Positions 16,237 through 25,594 of a DNA stretch of 64,000 nt are shown here, piece by piece. Numbering within the stretch: the stretch's first letter is position 1; every line of letters begins with the position of its first letter. The notes beneath the pieces were generated by a model. That model saw nothing but the letters and a program-made list of their open reading frames with translations, searched no databases and was not told where the DNA came from. The DNA comes from Sneathiella aquimaris (lineage in GTDB: Bacteria > Pseudomonadota > Alphaproteobacteria > Sneathiellales > Sneathiellaceae): contig NZ_CP112881.1 in NCBI RefSeq assembly GCF_026409565.1, forward strand, positions 2,031,501 through 2,095,500. Direction: 5' to 3'. Both the position numbers and the translations under genes were made by a program.

Positions 16237-17564
16237 CTGCAAAATTTAGATTTGCCCCTAGCCCGACAGGTTTCCTTCATGTCGGGAACGCTCGACTGGC
16301 GCTTATTAACTGGTTGTATGCCAAAAAAACGGGCGGCCAGTTTGTCCTGCGTTTGGATGACACAGATGAAGAGCGGTCAACCGAGGAATATGCCGTTGGT
16401 ATTCAAGACGATTTGACATGGCTGGGTCTCGATTGGGATGACCTGAAAAAACAGTCGTCACGGAAAGAGGAATATGATCGGGCAATTGACGCGTTAAAAT
16501 CGTCAGGTCGGGTGTATGCCTGTTACGAAACCGCAGAGGAGCTGGAATATAAACGTAAGCGGCAGATCGCCCGAAAAATGCCTCCCGTTTATGATCGGTC
16601 CGCCTTAAAACTGACCGAAGACGAGATTGAAAAATTCAAAGCAGAGGGTCGTAAACCCCACTGGCGTTTCCTGCTGGATCAGGAAAAAGTGACCTGGCAG
16701 GATGATGTTCGCGGTGAAGTCAGTGTTGATTGTGCCAGCATGTCAGATCCCGTTCTTATTCGGAGTGACGGACGCCCGCTTTACCATCTGCCATCCGTTG
16801 TGGATGATATTGATTTTGGAATTACCCATGTTATCCGGGGCGAAGACCATGTAAGCAACACAGCCCTGCATATCCAGATTTTCAAAGCCCTTGGCGCCGA
16901 TGTTCCCGCATTTGCCCATCTTCCGTTACTGATGGGGCCGGATGGCGGCCCCCTGTCTAAACGGGAAGGCAGTCAAAGCCTGCGGGAGCTTCGAGGCACT
17001 GGATTGGAGCCAATGAGCATCAATAGCCTGCTTGCCCGACTTGGAACGTCTGACAATGTGGACGCGCAGGGAGACCTGGCGGCGGTTGTTGAGGGGTTTG
17101 ATATCAATCGGTTCAGCCGTGCAGCTGCAAAATTTGATCCAGCGGAACTTAAAAACATTAATGCCCGCATCCTTCATGAAATGTCATGGGAGCAGGCGTC
17201 CAAGCGGCTTAACCTTGAAGGGGCCACCGAAGCATTTTGGCTGGCTGTTCGGGGGAATCTTGAGACAATCAAAGATGCTGAAGGCTGGTGGAACGTTGTC
17301 TGTGGTCCGATTACACCGGTTGTTGAGGATCCCGAATTTCTGGCAAAGGCCGCTGAATTGCTGCCAGAAGGGCCGTTGGATGCGGGAAGCTGGAAGATTT
17401 GGACCACTGCAGTGAAGGACGCCCTTGGCGTGAAAGGAAAAGCCCTTTTCATGCCTTTGCGTCAGGCGCTGACCGGACGGTCTCATGGTCCGGAAATGAA
17501 TAATATGTTGGTTTTGATCGGGCGTGAAAAAGCGCTCGCGCGTCTTGCTGGTAAACAGGCCTGA
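16233..17564 (+). CDS. gltX: glutamate--tRNA ligase
   Basis: Class I aminoacyl-tRNA synthetase charging tRNA with glutamate. The HIGH-like signature is FAPSPTGFLHVGNAR (residues 5-19) and the KMSKS-like signature is LSKREGSQSL. At 443 aa it is of the shorter kind found as one of two gltX copies in many Alphaproteobacteria. Such organisms often divide labour between tRNA-Glu and tRNA-Gln, the latter fixed later by GatCAB; whether that holds here needs the rest of the genome. The start overlaps the nadE stop and cysS follows 20 nt after its stop, in an operon-like run. Confidence 0.95.
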   Translation: MTAKFRFAPSPTGFLHVGNARLALINWLYAKKTGGQFVLRLDDTDEERSTEEYAVGIQDDLTWLGLDWDDLKKQSSRKEEYDRAIDALKSSGRVYACYETAEELEYKRKRQIARKMPPVYDRSALKLTEDEIEKFKAEGRKPHWRFLLDQEKVTWQDDVRGEVSVDCASMSDPVLIRSDGRPLYHLPSVVDDIDFGITHVIRGEDHVSNTALHIQIFKALGADVPAFAHLPLLMGPDGGPLSKREGSQSLRELRGTGLEPMSINSLLARLGTSDNVDAQGDLAAVVEGFDINRFSRAAAKFDPAELKNINARILHEMSWEQASKRLNLEGATEAFWLAVRGNLETIKDAEGWWNVVCGPITPVVEDPEFLAKAAELLPEGPLDAGSWKIWTTAVKDALGVKGKALFMPLRQALTGRSHGPEMNNMLVLIGREKALARLAGKQA

Positions 17565-17584
17565 TTGGCTTGAGGAGAAGTAGA

Positions 17585-18982
17585 GTGTCCATTCAGTTAT
17601 ACAATACGGCGAAGCGGCAAAAAGAAGCGTTTGTCCCACGCGATCCCAAAAATGTGGGAATGTATGTCTGTGGACCAACGGTTTATGATACAGCCCATAT
17701 CGGAAATGCCCGGCCAGCCGTTGTGTTTGACGTATTAGCGCGCTTGCTTCGTCACGAATATGGCGACGATCACGTGACCTATGTGCGTAATATAACGGAT
17801 GTAGAAGATAAAATTATTGAAGCCGCGGCCGCCAATAACGAAAGCATTGCTGACCTCACGGCACGGACAACCAAGGCCTATCATGATGATATGGCGGCGT
17901 TAGGTGTTGGGCTGCCGGACCGCGAACCAAAAGCAACCGAGCATATCGACGGCATGATCGAGATGATCGGCGTGTTGATCGATAAAGGGCACGCCTATGA
18001 GGCGGAGGGTCATGTTCTTTTTGATGTCCCAAGTATGCCTGATTACGGAAAACTTTCCGGGCGCAACCGTGAAGAGCTGATCGAAGGGGCGCGGGTGGAA
18101 GTTGCTCCTTATAAGAAGGATCCCGCAGATTTTGTCCTGTGGAAACCGTCTCCGGGTGATATGCCTGGATGGGAAAGCCCTTGGGGCAAAGGTCGGCCGG
18201 GTTGGCATATCGAATGTTCTGTGATGTCCAAGGCCGAACTTGGAGAAGCGTTTGACATTCACGGTGGTGGTCGCGATTTGATTTTCCCTCATCATGAAAA
18301 TGAAGTTGCGCAAAGCTGCTGTGCCAATGAAGACAGTACCTTCGCCCGCTATTGGGTTCATAACGGTTTTCTGACCGTTGAAGGTAAAAAAATGTCCAAG
18401 TCACTGGGCAACTTCTTTACGGTTCGCGATTTATTGGATAAGGCCAGCAAGCTGGAAAACTGCGCCGGTGAAATCTATCGTTTTCTATTGCTCAATACAG
18501 ACTATCGTCAACCCTTGAACTGGACTGAAGTTGGTGTTGAAAATGCTGAAAACTCTTTGAATACGCTTTATACGGCGATGCAGAAGCTGGAAGATGTTGG
18601 CGCGGAATTGTCGGTTGTCCCCGATACGATTGTTGATCATCTGAAAAATGATATCGATACCCCATTTGCGTTGAAAGAGCTGATTGCGATCGCGAAAAAA
18701 GCCAATGTGGCCAGCGATCAAGAAGAACGCGCAATCCTGAAAGGCCAGTTAATCAAAGGCGGGCAATTGCTCGGTGTATTGCAGCAGTCTGTTGACGACT
18801 GGTTTAAAGGGGCTGCTGGCAGCGAATTGGACGGGGCGGCCATTGATGAGTTGATAGAAGAGCGTATCCAATCCAAGAAACAGAAGAATTTTGCACGGGC
18901 AGATGAAATTCGGAATGACCTGATGGAACAGGGAATCATTTTGGAAGACGGACCCGAAGGAACAACCTGGAAGAGGGCATAA
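17585..18982 (+). CDS. cysS: cysteine--tRNA ligase
   Basis: Class I synthetase charging tRNA-Cys. From the GTG chosen here it is 465 aa, the family's normal length. The frame extends to a TTG at 17570, but the GAGGAGAAG ribosome site lies between that TTG and the GTG, which decides the start. Motifs are zinc ligand Cys in MYVCGPTVYD, HIGH as AHIGNARP, second zinc Cys in WHIECSVMS, zinc-site FPHHENE and KMSKS as KKMSKSLGNF. The stop codon overlaps the cimA ATG (TAATG), indicating coupled translation with the isoleucine-pathway gene. Confidence 0.96.
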   Translation: MSIQLYNTAKRQKEAFVPRDPKNVGMYVCGPTVYDTAHIGNARPAVVFDVLARLLRHEYGDDHVTYVRNITDVEDKIIEAAAANNESIADLTARTTKAYHDDMAALGVGLPDREPKATEHIDGMIEMIGVLIDKGHAYEAEGHVLFDVPSMPDYGKLSGRNREELIEGARVEVAPYKKDPADFVLWKPSPGDMPGWESPWGKGRPGWHIECSVMSKAELGEAFDIHGGGRDLIFPHHENEVAQSCCANEDSTFARYWVHNGFLTVEGKKMSKSLGNFFTVRDLLDKASKLENCAGEIYRFLLLNTDYRQPLNWTEVGVENAENSLNTLYTAMQKLEDVGAELSVVPDTIVDHLKNDIDTPFALKELIAIAKKANVASDQEERAILKGQLIKGGQLLGVLQQSVDDWFKGAAGSELDGAAIDELIEERIQSKKQKNFARADEIRNDLMEQGIILEDGPEGTTWKRA

Positions 18983-20586
18983 TGAGCAAAGAACGGCTAT
19001 ATCTTTTCGACACGACGCTACGGGATGGCGCGCAAACCCAAGGCGTGGATTTTAGTGTTGAGAACAAGATTTTTATTGCCGAAGCTCTGGATAAGTTGGG
19101 GATTGACTATATCGAAGGCGGATGGCCCGGCGCCAATCCTGGCGATACGGCTTTTTTCGAAAATCCGCCAAAGTTTAAAAACGCTACCTTTACTGCGTTT
19201 GGAATGACCCGTCGTCCCGGACGCAGTGTGTCCAACGATGTGGGACTTGCGGCTGTTCTTGATGCGAAAACGCCCGCAACCTGTCTGGTCGGAAAAAGCT
19301 GGGATTTTCAGGTTGATGTTGCCCTCGGTATTTCAAATCAGGAAAATGTTGAACTGATCTCGTCCAGTATCGAAGAATGTGTTCGTCAAGGGCGCGAAGC
19401 GATGTATGACGCCGAACATTTCTTTGATGGATATAAGGCCAATCCAGATTATGCGATGGAATGCTTGAAAGCTGCCCATGATGCGGGTGCCCGCTGGGTT
19501 GTCCTGTGTGATACAAATGGCGGGTCCATGCCGCATGAAGTCTCCCGGATTGTAAAAGAGGTCGTTAAAGTCATCCCCGGTGATCATGTTGGTATTCATA
19601 CCCATAATGATACGGAAAATGCGGTTTCAAATACGCTTGCCGCTGTTCTGGCTGGTGCCCGGCAGGTGCAGGGAACCATCAACGGGCTGGGTGAACGCTG
19701 TGGTAATGCCAACATGATGAGCCTTATTCCAACTTTCATGTTGAAAGAGCCGTTTAAATCGCAGTTTGAAACCGGGATATCGGCTGAAGGCCTGAAAAGC
19801 CTGACTTCTGTTTCACGGCTTTTGGATGAAGTGCTAAACCGGGCTGCCAATCGGCACCAGCCCTATGTGGGACCCTCTGCGTTCACCCATAAAGGGGGAC
19901 TGCATGTCTCGGCGGTTCAAAAAGACCCAAGCACCTATGAACATATCGAGCCGTCACTGGTTGGAAACTCGCGTATTATTCCTGTTTCGGATCAGGCTGG
20001 TCGGTCAAATGTTCTTGCACAGTTAAAAGACTTTGGTATGGACGTTGATCCAAAGGATCCGCGGATCGATCGCCTTCTGGAAGAGGTGAAAGAACGGGAA
20101 TTTAACGGTTATAGCTATGATAGTGCGCCGGCCAGCTTTGAATTGATGGCGCGCCGTCGTCTGGGAATGGTGCCTAATTACTTTGAGGTTGAAAGTTTTC
20201 GTACGCAGGTTGAACGGCGCCACAATGCCAAAGGGGACATGATTTCTGTCTCGGATGCAGTGGTAAAAGTGATTGTTGACGGTAAACGATATATGTCTGT
20301 AGCTGAAGGAAATGGTGCGGTGAACGCGCTTGATATGGCCCTGCGAAAAGATCTTGGAAAATATTCTCAATATCTGGAAGACCTCCGGCTGGAGGATTTC
20401 AAGGTGCGTATCCTGACAACCGGGACGGAAGCTGTCACACGGGTTACCATTGAAAGCATTGATGATACCCTTAAGAACTGGACGACGGTCGGGGTTTCCC
20501 CGAACCTGGTGGATGCCGCCTTTGCCGCATTGCAGGATAGTATCATTTACAAACTTCTGAAGGCCGGTGCGCCCGCAGGAAAATAG
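18982..20586 (+). CDS. cimA: (R)-citramalate synthase
   Basis: Condenses acetyl-CoA with pyruvate to citramalate, starting the threonine-independent route to isoleucine. It is 534 aa: a DRE-TIM catalytic barrel (about 1-300) beginning LFDTTLRDGAQTQGVDF, with the metal-binding HTHNDTENAVSN, a linker, and a LeuA-type C-terminal allosteric domain (about 390-520), probably for isoleucine feedback. The pattern TLRDGAQTQGV and the length separate this citramalate branch from 2-isopropylmalate and homocitrate synthases. It is translationally coupled to cysS; trmJ follows 12 nt after its stop. The pyruvate specificity is by family, not tested. Confidence 0.9.
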   Translation: MSKERLYLFDTTLRDGAQTQGVDFSVENKIFIAEALDKLGIDYIEGGWPGANPGDTAFFENPPKFKNATFTAFGMTRRPGRSVSNDVGLAAVLDAKTPATCLVGKSWDFQVDVALGISNQENVELISSSIEECVRQGREAMYDAEHFFDGYKANPDYAMECLKAAHDAGARWVVLCDTNGGSMPHEVSRIVKEVVKVIPGDHVGIHTHNDTENAVSNTLAAVLAGARQVQGTINGLGERCGNANMMSLIPTFMLKEPFKSQFETGISAEGLKSLTSVSRLLDEVLNRAANRHQPYVGPSAFTHKGGLHVSAVQKDPSTYEHIEPSLVGNSRIIPVSDQAGRSNVLAQLKDFGMDVDPKDPRIDRLLEEVKEREFNGYSYDSAPASFELMARRRLGMVPNYFEVESFRTQVERRHNAKGDMISVSDAVVKVIVDGKRYMSVAEGNGAVNALDMALRKDLGKYSQYLEDLRLEDFKVRILTTGTEAVTRVTIESIDDTLKNWTTVGVSPNLVDAAFAALQDSIIYKLLKAGAPAGK

Positions 20587-20598
20587 AAGTAATTTTAC

Positions 20599-21345
20599 AT
20601 GACGAGTAACACACAAGCGCCAGCGATTATTCTCGTAGAACCCCAGATGGGAGAGAATATTGGTGCCGCAGCGCGGGCCATGCTTAATTTTGGTCTCACC
20701 GATCTGCGTCTGGTCGCCCCAAGAGACGGCTGGCCCAATGACAGGGCCATACCGCTTGCGTCCGGGGCGGATGTGGTATTGGAAAAAGCCAGACTGTTTG
20801 ACACGTTGAACGAGGCAATCGCTGACTTGCAGCATGTCTATGCGACCACGGCCCGCCCGCGTGATATGATAAAACGGGTTGTAACCCCCAATGGCGCGGG
20901 CAGGGAGATGCGCAGTTCCATTGACAAGGGCGAAGCGTGCGGGATCTTGTTTGGCAAAGAAAGCTGGGGGCTGTCTAGCGACGATATTACATATGCAGAC
21001 ACAATCATCACGGTTCCTTTAAATCCGGACTTTTCATCGATTAATCTGGCTCAGGCGGTGTTGCTTGTTGGGTATGAATGGTATCAGCAAGCCGATGATA
21101 CGCCTCAGTCCGTAATCAGGAATGAAGAAAGACTGGCGACTAAAAAGGAACTGGTTCATCTGTTCACACGGATTGAAAATGAACTGGATGCCCGCGGCTA
21201 TTTTGATTCAATCATGAACCGACGGCCGGTGATCCTTGCCAATATGCGCAATATGTTCCACCGGTTTAACCTGATGGAAACTGATATCAAGGCGATGCAG
21301 GGCATTATCAAGGGGATATCCCGGCCTAAGAAAAAAGACGATTAG
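20599..21345 (+). CDS. trmJ: TrmJ-type tRNA/rRNA 2'-O-methyltransferase
   Basis: SPOUT-fold methyltransferase, 248 aa, of the TrmJ group that methylates the ribose of position 32 in several tRNAs using S-adenosylmethionine. Family motifs are ILVEPQMGENIGAAARAMLNFG at the N-terminus, LFGKESWGLSSDDI (the knot's Glu-containing motif 2) and VPLNPDFSSINLAQAVLLVGYEW (motif 3). The C-terminal ~80 residues are the helical extension of TrmJ. It closes the nadE-gltX-cysS-cimA run. TrmL-like specificity is less likely because of the extension. Confidence 0.85.
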   Translation: MTSNTQAPAIILVEPQMGENIGAAARAMLNFGLTDLRLVAPRDGWPNDRAIPLASGADVVLEKARLFDTLNEAIADLQHVYATTARPRDMIKRVVTPNGAGREMRSSIDKGEACGILFGKESWGLSSDDITYADTIITVPLNPDFSSINLAQAVLLVGYEWYQQADDTPQSVIRNEERLATKKELVHLFTRIENELDARGYFDSIMNRRPVILANMRNMFHRFNLMETDIKAMQGIIKGISRPKKKDD

Positions 21346-21467
21346 TTAAAGATTTCGTTCTTTTTGCCGGGAAAATCGCCCGATAATTACTTGTTAGTTG
21401 ATAAAATAACAAAAAGCTTATTTACTGTTTCCTGAATTGTTCCTGATTTTTTTTGGGGGGAGGCAGA

Positions 21468-21851
21468 ATGCGCGGAACTCTTGATCTATTTCACCTTAAG
21501 GTCGGTTTTTTGTGGCTCCTGACGGGCGTCACTTTTGGTACATGGATGGGAATTACGGAAAATTTCCAATATGCAAATGCTCACGCCCATGTGGGTCTGT
21601 TAGGGTTTGTTTTGCCCGTAATGTTCGGAATATTGCTTAAACTATATGGGCGCCTGAAGCAGGCAGCGCTGTCGGTCCTGCAGTTCTTTGTTTTTCATAT
21701 CGGGGCGGCGACGCTTATTGCTGGCAAGGTTATTGTGACGAAATCTCCGGAACTTTTCCAAGTTGCAGCAATCGGTTCAATAATCACAATTTTGGGTGTT
21801 TTGCTTTTTCTTGTCATGATCTTTGGGTTAAAACACAAGCATATTGAATAA
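21468..21851 (+). CDS. small four-helix membrane protein with HAH motif
   Basis: Integral membrane protein of 127 aa with four predicted helices. The ATG chosen has a strong GGGGGGAGG upstream; an in-frame TTG 15 bases earlier lies inside that ribosome site and is rejected. The second helix begins with NAHAHVGLLGFVLPVMFG, and another His follows in FFVFHIGAATL. Paired His residues in adjacent helices recall subunit I of haem-copper oxidases, and short proteins of this look are sometimes annotated as oxidase-like. It lacks the six His ligands of an oxidase, so any haem binding is speculative. It stands alone between trmJ and a hydrolase. Confidence 0.6.
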   Translation: MRGTLDLFHLKVGFLWLLTGVTFGTWMGITENFQYANAHAHVGLLGFVLPVMFGILLKLYGRLKQAALSVLQFFVFHIGAATLIAGKVIVTKSPELFQVAAIGSIITILGVLLFLVMIFGLKHKHIE

Positions 21852-21886
21852 GACAAAGATCGGGATAAGCCCGACAGGAGAAGAAT

Positions 21887-22810
21887 GTGACGATAACAAA
21901 TGGTTTTGCTGAATTATCAGATATAACGCTGCATTACGCGGAAGTCGGGCGAGGCCATGACACGCTTGTTATTTTCCTGCATGGTTTTCCTGAATTCTGG
22001 TATACTTGGCGTCAACAGCTGCCGGTAATAGGGACACATTTTCACGCTGTGGCGCCGGATCTGCGCGGGTACAATCTGTCAGATCGGCCAGAAGATCCTA
22101 AAGCCTATACAATTGGTCCCTTAATCAATGATGTTATCGAGCTTGCGCATCATTTCGGACATGAGAAATTCTATCTTGTCTCTCATGACTGGGGGGCTGC
22201 TATTGGCTGGTCAGTTGCCCTTGCGCACCCAGATCGGGTGAAAGGCCTCTGTGTTTTAAACGGCCCGCATCCTTATATTTTCTCAAAACTGTTGGAAGAA
22301 GATGAAACCCAAATTGCCCACAGTCAGTATATGGCAGATTTTCGGGAGCCGGGGATAGAAGAAAAGCTGCAAGCCGATAATTGTGAATGGTTGTGGGACT
22401 GGACCTTCAAAAAACATTTCGAAAATGGGCAAATGACACAGGCCGATAAAAACGCCTATCTGGCCGCGTGGCAAAAACCCGGTGCCATTCGTGCCATGCT
22501 GAATTATTATCGAAACTCGCCGCTGACGCCACGTCCTAAATCGAAAGGCGTGAAGGGCCTTGAACTGGACCCCGATGCCTTCATTGTCAAGGTTCCCACA
22601 CTTTTGGTCTGGGGCGAACAAGATCATGCGCTAGTGCCCGCAAATATTGACGGTATCGAAGTGTTTGTTCCTGATTTGAAGATCCTCAAAATGCCGAATG
22701 TCAGCCATTGGGTAACCCATGAAGCCCCAAAAGAAGTTGCCCGGGAAGTCTTGGCGTTTTTGACCGATTTGCAAAAGCGACAGAATGCAGCCAAAAATGC
22801 TGCAAAGTAA
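21887..22810 (+). CDS. alpha/beta hydrolase, epoxide hydrolase-like
   Basis: Soluble alpha/beta hydrolase of 307 aa with a GTG start preceded by AGGAG. The oxyanion-hole motif is FLHGFPEFWYTWRQQ. The nucleophile is the Asp in VSHDWGAAIGW, so it belongs to the epoxide hydrolase/haloalkane dehalogenase/haloacetate dehalogenase branch rather than the serine esterases. The acid is probably the Asp in WGEQDHALVP and the base is the His in NVSHWVTHEAP. The Trp-rich cap domain spans about 140-220. The choice between epoxides and halogenated acids cannot be made from the sequence. No partner genes are adjacent. Confidence 0.82.
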   Translation: MTITNGFAELSDITLHYAEVGRGHDTLVIFLHGFPEFWYTWRQQLPVIGTHFHAVAPDLRGYNLSDRPEDPKAYTIGPLINDVIELAHHFGHEKFYLVSHDWGAAIGWSVALAHPDRVKGLCVLNGPHPYIFSKLLEEDETQIAHSQYMADFREPGIEEKLQADNCEWLWDWTFKKHFENGQMTQADKNAYLAAWQKPGAIRAMLNYYRNSPLTPRPKSKGVKGLELDPDAFIVKVPTLLVWGEQDHALVPANIDGIEVFVPDLKILKMPNVSHWVTHEAPKEVAREVLAFLTDLQKRQNAAKNAAK

Positions 22811-22811
22811 G

Positions 22812-22839
22812 TTGACTTCTAAAAACGCATGATTATAGT
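22812..22839 (+). promoter_or_regulatory. rpsD promoter candidate
   Basis: TTGACT, a 16-nt spacer and TATAGT, the best consensus-like promoter I can see in the window. It starts directly after the hydrolase stop and about 60 nt before the rpsD ATG, consistent with a strongly expressed ribosomal protein gene. Confidence 0.6.
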
Positions 22840-22898
22840 GCGCGTCTTGTGCAAGCCTCGTCGGCATGCCTTATCCTTTGATTTATTGGAATAAGATT

Positions 22899-23516
22899 AT
22901 GACTAAACGTATCCAAGCCAAGTATAAAATTGATCGCCGCATGGGCGAAAATATCTGGGGTCGTCCGAAGAGCCCTGTTAATTCACGCGAATATGGACCA
23001 GGCCAGCATGGTCAGGGCCGTCGCGGTAAGCTCTCCGACTTTGGTATTCACCTTCGTGCAAAGCAGAAGCTGAAAGGTTACTACGGTAACATCACTGAAA
23101 AATCTTTCCGTCGTTTGTATGCTGAAGCCGTTCGTCTTAAAGGCGATACATCAGAAAACCTGATTGGTTTGCTTGAGCGTCGTTTGGATGCTGTTGTGTA
23201 CCGTATGAAATTTGTACCAACTGTTTTCGCTGCTCGTCAGTTCGTCAACCACGGCCACGTGACTGTAAATGGTAAAAAAGTAAATATTGCTTCTTACCAG
23301 GTTAAAGTTGGTGATGTGATTGAAGTTCGCGAGAAATCAAAACAGATGGCTCTCGTTCTGGAAGCAACCGCAAGCGCAGAACGCGAAATTCCAGAATATA
23401 TGGAAGTGGATCACAAAGCGATGAAAGGAACGTTCAACAACATTCCTGCATTGGCTGATGTTCCTTACCCGGTTGTCATGGAACCAAACCTGATCGTTGA
23501 ATTCTACTCTCGTTAA
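22899..23516 (+). CDS. rpsD: 30S ribosomal protein S4
   Basis: Primary 16S rRNA-binding protein of the small subunit; nucleates assembly and in some bacteria represses its own operon. From the chosen ATG it is 205 aa, the standard length. An upstream in-frame ATG adds 11 residues unlike any S4. The N-terminus [21 protein letters not shown] and the S4 RNA-binding domain (about 95-160, [29 protein letters not shown]) are canonical. It is monocistronic here, with its own promoter and a strong terminator, not in the alpha operon of E. coli. Confidence 0.98.
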   Translation: MTKRIQAKYKIDRRMGENIWGRPKSPVNSREYGPGQHGQGRRGKLSDFGIHLRAKQKLKGYYGNITEKSFRRLYAEAVRLKGDTSENLIGLLERRLDAVVYRMKFVPTVFAARQFVNHGHVTVNGKKVNIASYQVKVGDVIEVREKSKQMALVLEATASAEREIPEYMEVDHKAMKGTFNNIPALADVPYPVVMEPNLIVEFYSR

Positions 23517-23533
23517 TTCGAGGGACCACATTT

Positions 23534-23552
23534 ACAACATTTCCGATGTTGT
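23534..23552 (+). other. small hairpin after rpsD
   Basis: Perfect stem ACAACAT / ATGTTGT with a five-base loop, between the rpsD stop and the main terminator. It may stabilise the mRNA 3' end; there is no U-tract of its own. Confidence 0.4.
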
Positions 23553-23558
23553 TATCAG

Positions 23559-23591
23559 AGCCCCGCAGCGTTGTTGCGGGGCTTTTATTTT
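23559..23591 (+). terminator. rpsD intrinsic terminator
   Basis: Nine perfect pairs AGCCCCGCA / TGCGGGGCT around a seven-base loop, followed by TTTATTTTG. A textbook Rho-independent terminator 42 nt after the rpsD stop codon. Confidence 0.92.
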
Positions 23592-24083
23592 GTCCGGTGC
23601 GCTGACCTCTTTGTATTTGCTTGTTCGGAAAGGAGGATGGGGCGCATTATTCACAACAAATCACAGGCAATTATTTATGCAGGAAGGCGTCCTAAGAATG
23701 CCTGTTATAATTGCGAATTGCGTTGAAAAAATTATACATCCCTTTCCAAGATTTAGATCATTTTCGAAGTAACCGGCAATCATAGGCTCGCTACAATTGA
23801 TTGTTTTCTTATGTTGAAAAGTTATATTACTGTTTAGACGATAAAAACCGACCTGTAATTTTATTGTTTTTTGGTTTTATTTTAAAGTTACTGTTTTTTT
23901 GGGGAATGGCGGTTTTTTGAATATTGTATCGGCATTACCGACGTTAAAATGTGACGACAAGTTTTCAGATATATCCTGTAGTTTTAAAATAGATTTATTT
24001 CTGAACAATAGAATGGCACCATTGCGATCTCTGTTCTGAGTGTTTTTGAAATATTGAATCAAAATAAATGAAGGGAGGTTTGG
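23592..24083. other. AT-rich intergenic region, no gene seen
   Basis: About 490 nt between the rpsD terminator and the PAS-GGDEF gene. It is clearly richer in A+T than its surroundings, especially 23800-24060 with many T- and A-runs. I see no convincing coding frame, tRNA or riboswitch. The last bases hold GGGAGG, the ribosome site of the next gene. The promoter of that gene must lie here, but I cannot pick one. Confidence 0.5.
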
Positions 24084-25358
24084 TTGGAACTGGGCAATCT
24101 TGATGCTGAAGCGTTGCTGAGAAGTCTGAATGCAGGCGTCGTCGTGCATAACAATCGAACAGAAATACTTTTTGCAAACCCGAAGGCATTGGAGCTTCTC
24201 CGGCTTTCTAAAGAGCAGGCCTTGGGCAAAGATGCAATGGACCCTAAGTGGCATTTTATTGGCTCTCATGGGGGGACGCTGACTATTGACCAATATCCAG
24301 TCAATCAGGTTCTTCAAAAACGTAAGGGGATTGCAAATCTGGAAATCGGGATATGTGATAGCACAAAAGATGAAGTGACATGGGTCTTGTGCAACGCCTA
24401 TCCAGAATTTGAAAACGGGATCGTCGATAAGGTTATTGTGACGTTTATTGATGTGACCAAAGAACATCAAACAATACCGTACAAAGATATTGTGGATCTT
24501 TCTAACGATGTGATTGTTGTGACAAAAGCACGGCCTATCGATAACGAGGGGCCTGAAATCGTTTATGTAAATGATGCATTTACGGCCCTTACCGGCTACA
24601 CAGCTGAAGAAGCAATCGGCAAAAACCCCAGAATTTTACAACGTGACGAAACTGATCCAGAAACAAGAAAACGCGTTCGAGATGCCTTGATTGCCAACGA
24701 ACCATTACGCGAAGATATTTTGAATTTTTCGAAAAATGGCCGCCCGTACTGGCTGGATATGAATATCGTGCCTCTTAAAGATGAATTTGGCGAAATATCT
24801 TATTTTGCGGCCATTGAACGCGATGTTACTGAGACTAAAAACCTGCAGAACAAACTTCAGGATTTGGCCATCAAAGATCCTTTGACGGGTTTATATAACA
24901 GGCGCGGCTTTAGCGAATTAGGGCAAGAGAGTTTTTATATCGCCCGCCGTGTTCATCAGAAATACGCTGTTGCAATGATCGACATTGATCATTTTAAGAG
25001 TGTGAATGACGCCTATGGCCATGATATTGGTGATCTTGTTATTCAGGATCTTGCAAATTGCCTTAGAAATAGTTTTCGGGAAAGCGACCTTGTGGGCCGT
25101 ATGGGCGGCGAAGAGTTTGCCGTTATTATGCCATCCACCAGTTTGGAGGCGGCCTATAAAAAACTGGATGAGTTACGATTGAAAATTTCCAACCGAAATT
25201 TAAAAGAACTGGAAGGACGTCCCTTTACTGTTAGCATCGGTCTCTGTCCATTAACAGACGAAACCAGAGGATTGGATGAATTGCTGAAAAACGCGGATAA
25301 GGCACTCTATGAAGCAAAAAAATCTGGCAGGAACAAAGTAACCGCCTTTTTTGAATAA
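24084..25358 (+). CDS. PAS-PAS-GGDEF diguanylate cyclase
   Basis: Predicted soluble sensor making cyclic-di-GMP from two GTP. 424 aa from a TTG with GGGAGG five bases upstream. A first PAS (about 5-120, VVVHNNRTEILFANPKALELL) is followed by a second (about 135-260) with YVNDAFTALTGYTAEEAIGKNPRILQ, typical of LOV/PAS folds but lacking the LOV Cys motif, then a PAC segment. The GGDEF domain (about 265-424) starts KDPLTGLYNRRGF and has the intact signature GRMGGEEFAVI. RESD lies five residues before GGEEF and matches the RxxD inhibitory site, so product feedback is expected. No transmembrane helices. Confidence 0.92.
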   Translation: MELGNLDAEALLRSLNAGVVVHNNRTEILFANPKALELLRLSKEQALGKDAMDPKWHFIGSHGGTLTIDQYPVNQVLQKRKGIANLEIGICDSTKDEVTWVLCNAYPEFENGIVDKVIVTFIDVTKEHQTIPYKDIVDLSNDVIVVTKARPIDNEGPEIVYVNDAFTALTGYTAEEAIGKNPRILQRDETDPETRKRVRDALIANEPLREDILNFSKNGRPYWLDMNIVPLKDEFGEISYFAAIERDVTETKNLQNKLQDLAIKDPLTGLYNRRGFSELGQESFYIARRVHQKYAVAMIDIDHFKSVNDAYGHDIGDLVIQDLANCLRNSFRESDLVGRMGGEEFAVIMPSTSLEAAYKKLDELRLKISNRNLKELEGRPFTVSIGLCPLTDETRGLDELLKNADKALYEAKKSGRNKVTAFFE

Positions 25359-25594
25359 ATTATTCACAGCATTGCAGAACGAACCGTCGACACCAAACCG
25401 TTTGTTTGGGTTGATCGGGAACGTGCACTTGCCCGGTGTTGAAGTTCATTTTCAGGGGGTGCAAAGTTTTCGCCTGCAAAATCAAAATCAGTTATGCCCC
25501 AGCGTCTGATTGATCTACAAAGTAAAGCACCTTGATCGACATTGTTCTCTTTAGTACTTATGGCAAACTCTTTCCTAAATGAAGTGTAGAAAAA

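Noticed and set aside
23497-23772. 91-codon plus-strand frame after rpsD
   Set aside because: It starts inside rpsD, runs through the rpsD terminator and has an unnatural composition; no ribosome site.
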